This document shows positions 7,660 through 9,519 of a stretch of DNA of 9,519 nt, piece by piece. The DNA comes from Chitinophagales bacterium (GTDB lineage: Bacteria > Bacteroidota > Bacteroidia > Chitinophagales > UBA8649), in assembly GCA_016777395.1 (NCBI GenBank), contig JADHRO010000065.1, positions 1 to 9,519 of the forward strand, read 5' to 3'. The position numbers were made by a program, and so were the translations under genes. The notes beneath the pieces were generated by a model that worked only from the letters and a program-made list of their open reading frames with translations, did not search any database and was not told where the DNA came from. The stretch's first letter is position 1, and every line of letters begins with the position of its first letter.

Positions 7660-9519
7660 TTATTTGTTCGTTCCGGCTTTCAGACCTGGATGAGGAGGCG
7701 CAGGATTACTTTCGCCCACTTCATCAGCATTAGCTTGTTCTAAGGAAACTTTACGTTCTTTATACTGCTCGATGTTTGTAGAACCTTCGGCATTAGATTC
7801 TCCAGAAAACTTCACAATAAATCTATCCCTATTAATACCATATTTTTCAGTTAAATAATCGATAACCGCATTAGCTCTATTCCAGGATAATTGCTCATTA
7901 TATTTCTGATTGTCATCCTTGTCCGTCATTCCAGTAGCTCGAATAACTAAGTCTGGGCAATCAGCCATCTTAGTGGCTAAATCATGAAGGTGGGCATAAA
8001 ACTCAGGTTTAATATTGAATTTATCCTTATCAAAATGGATGGATGGAAGAATGACATTACTGCATGCAACCGCCATCATTTCATCACAACAAGAAGGCGG
8101 CAATTGAGCAACACCTTTTAAATTAACAGGCAATCCCGGTGGCGAAAATGGCTCATCATCATTCAAATCGATAATGCCATCAGCATCGCTATCTAAAGCA
8201 ATTCCTTTCGGGCTAACAGGAGCTCCCTCTGGCGTATTTTCTTCTTGATCTAATCTATTAGGAACACCATCTTTATCATCATCCATGAGCAACTCTTGAA
8301 TTGCCTTCTCTGGATCATTTTCCGCAATCTTCTGATAGGTGTAATGTATTGGGTTTAGTAATGTTGTAGATTCAGTTTTCTTCTTATTTACCAACTTAAA
8401 AGTTATACCCATAGTCGTATTGGTGTAGGTATCAAAATCTCTTGTCAGTCCTCTACTTGTTCGAACCACGCCTCTTCCATAACGTGTTGGTAAATTCACA
8501 TTCGAATTTCCATCTGGTTCTTGCCATCTGTGACCGTCAACCAGATCATCTCTTGTAAACATCATTCTCACTTGGAAATCGAAATTCATCACTCTGTTAA
8601 GGCGGACTGTAAAACCAGCACCACCTCCAAAAACAGGCCTGAAACTATAATTATTTATGAAACTACCATTCTTAGAATCCGGATGCCCTTCGGCAAGTGT
8701 TTCATAAACCCCATTTCTCATTGCATCCAACTCCTGTAAAACTTCTCCCTTAGTCGCTCCATCAGCGATAGATGTGATACTACCATAGTCGTAGGGATCA
8801 CCATTAGCATCTAAATGATCATACCAAGTTTGATAGATAAAACCACCTCCCGTGATAAAGGTATTAAAAACAAACTTTGAACGTTCCTTATGAAAACGGA
8901 CATTACCAAATGATACAACGGCGTCCATCGTCAAATCATGCGCCACGGTATGTGAGTTGTGGTAAACTAAATTTTGACTTCCGTTAGGATTATTGTTAAT
9001 ATAATTAGCCAAATTATAATCAGTTCCCCTAATCAAATCTTCCGTTAATTCAGACTGCTGCCAATCTTGATTCCACATCTCCATAAAGTCATAGTTAAGA
9101 CGCATGGAAAACATGTATGAAAAAGGCTTGATAACTGTTGCCCCAAATGTATAGCCTGGAATGCTATGCTTACTACCCTTGAAGAATGTTTGATTGACAT
9201 CACCATTAACTTGGGATATACCACCCCTAATTCCTATTTGCCATGCATTCTTAGGTTTAGCAGGAAAGTAATAATCATCATTCATATAAGCATCTTGCTG
9301 CTTTTTCTTTTTCTTTTTATCGTTAAACTTTTGCTCTACATTGTACATTGGCATCGAAGGCGCAGATATTGACCGTCGATTTTCGAGTGAGTATGTGCCA
9401 TCTTCCGGTTCGCCAATAAAAACAGATGCATCATCTTTTTTATCGCTTACCTTTTCATCTGAAGCCTCTTGATTGTCAGCACTCTCACTTTTTTTCTTAG
9501 TCTTTTTTTCATTGACTTC
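7660..9519 (-). CDS. OmpA-family outer-membrane protein with TSP3 repeats (N-terminus beyond window)
   Basis: Outer-membrane protein likely to anchor the membrane to peptidoglycan. Only the C-terminal 619 residues are visible; the frame is open through the right edge, so the Met at 9354-9352 is probably internal. Numbering from that Met: a Lys/Asp/Glu/Ser-rich stretch lies before it and to about residue 30. A predicted beta-barrel follows (about 37-323, from AWQIGIRGGISQVNGDVN to MGITFKLVNK). Two thrombospondin type-3 calcium-binding repeats come next (DDDKDGVPNRLD at 358-369, DSDADGIIDLNDDEP at 388-402), then the OmpA/MotB domain (about 433-540). That domain has LPSIHFD, TGMTD and NEQLSWNRANAVIDYL, a full match to NX2LSX2RAX2VX3L, and it keeps the Asp (TD) and Arg (NRA) that contact diaminopimelate in the family. 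Cysteines at 422, 423, 431 and 466 may form disulfides. A strong hairpin follows the stop. Confidence 0.92.
   Translation of the reverse strand, partial: EVNEKKTKKKSESADNQEASDEKVSDKKDDASVFIGEPEDGTYSLENRRSISAPSMPMYNVEQKFNDKKKKKKQQDAYMNDDYYFPAKPKNAWQIGIRGGISQVNGDVNQTFFKGSKHSIPGYTFGATVIKPFSYMFSMRLNYDFMEMWNQDWQQSELTEDLIRGTDYNLANYINNNPNGSQNLVYHNSHTVAHDLTMDAVVSFGNVRFHKERSKFVFNTFITGGGFIYQTWYDHLDANGDPYDYGSITSIADGATKGEVLQELDAMRNGVYETLAEGHPDSKNGSFINNYSFRPVFGGGAGFTVRLNRVMNFDFQVRMMFTRDDLVDGHRWQEPDGNSNVNLPTRYGRGVVRTSRGLTRDFDTYTNTTMGITFKLVNKKKTESTTLLNPIHYTYQKIAENDPEKAIQELLMDDDKDGVPNRLDQEENTPEGAPVSPKGIALDSDADGIIDLNDDEPFSPPGLPVNLKGVAQLPPSCCDEMMAVACSNVILPSIHFDKDKFNIKPEFYAHLHDLATKMADCPDLVIRATGMTDKDDNQKYNEQLSWNRANAVIDYLTEKYGINRDRFIVKFSGESNAEGSTNIEQYKERKVSLEQANADEVGESNPAPPHPGLKAGTNK
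9301..9318. repeat. In-frame (CTTTTT)3 hexamer repeat encoding poly-lysine
   Basis: Three tandem CTTTTT units lie inside the OmpA-family gene and read as six lysines on the - strand. Because the unit is six bases, gain or loss of whole units keeps the frame, but slippage in the T-runs would not. Another T-rich run (about 9489-9510) in the same gene also encodes lysines. Confidence 0.6.

Noticed and set aside
9352..9354. Met codon at 9354 as the start of the OmpA-family gene
   Set aside because: The frame is open for 55 further codons to the window edge and no signal peptide follows this Met, although the protein must be exported.
9166..9372. Open frame of 68 residues on the + strand opposite the OmpA-family gene
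   Set aside because: Antisense shadow; its hydrophobic and Arg-rich tracts come from the complement of the lysine-rich coding stretch.

Overview
The window looks like chromosomal DNA from a free-living Bacteroidota bacterium, most likely a Cytophagales/Flammeovirga-type lineage (taxonomy is inference). The pointers are a TonB-dependent receptor with an N-terminal carboxypeptidase-regulatory-like domain, an OmpA-family protein with thrombospondin type-3 repeats, AT-rich spacers, no clear Shine-Dalgarno sequences before any of the three visible starts, and matches to the Bacteroidota -7 promoter box TAnnTTTG just upstream of those starts.

Layout. Positions 1-452 carry no convincing gene. About 230 bp of this stretch hold a dense cluster of DnaA-box-like 9-mers, one of them a perfect TTATCCACA, followed by an AT-rich tract. 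This is the most interesting part of the window and a good candidate for a replication origin (oriC). Next on the + strand is smpB (453-908), the tmRNA partner of trans-translation. It converges with the - strand gene pyc (984-4430), a complete single-chain pyruvate carboxylase. Upstream of pyc, also on the - strand, lie a complete outer-membrane TonB-dependent receptor (4640-7465) and then an OmpA-family outer-membrane/peptidoglycan-anchoring protein (7660 to the right edge). The OmpA-family gene is cut by the window end: its reading frame stays open through base 9519.

The three - strand genes are probably separate transcription units. A perfect 14-bp hairpin follows the receptor gene, a perfect 20-bp hairpin follows the OmpA-family gene, and promoter-like boxes precede pyc and the receptor. 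No shared pathway links the genes. They are a translation-rescue factor, an anaplerotic enzyme (pyruvate to oxaloacetate) and two envelope proteins, a normal core-genome neighbourhood. I see no insertion sequence, CRISPR array, tRNA, rRNA, phage or defence gene, and no clear new multi-gene system. The points worth following up are the putative origin, start codons lying almost on top of their promoters (possible leaderless mRNAs), and the truncated, lysine-rich N-terminal part of the OmpA-family protein.
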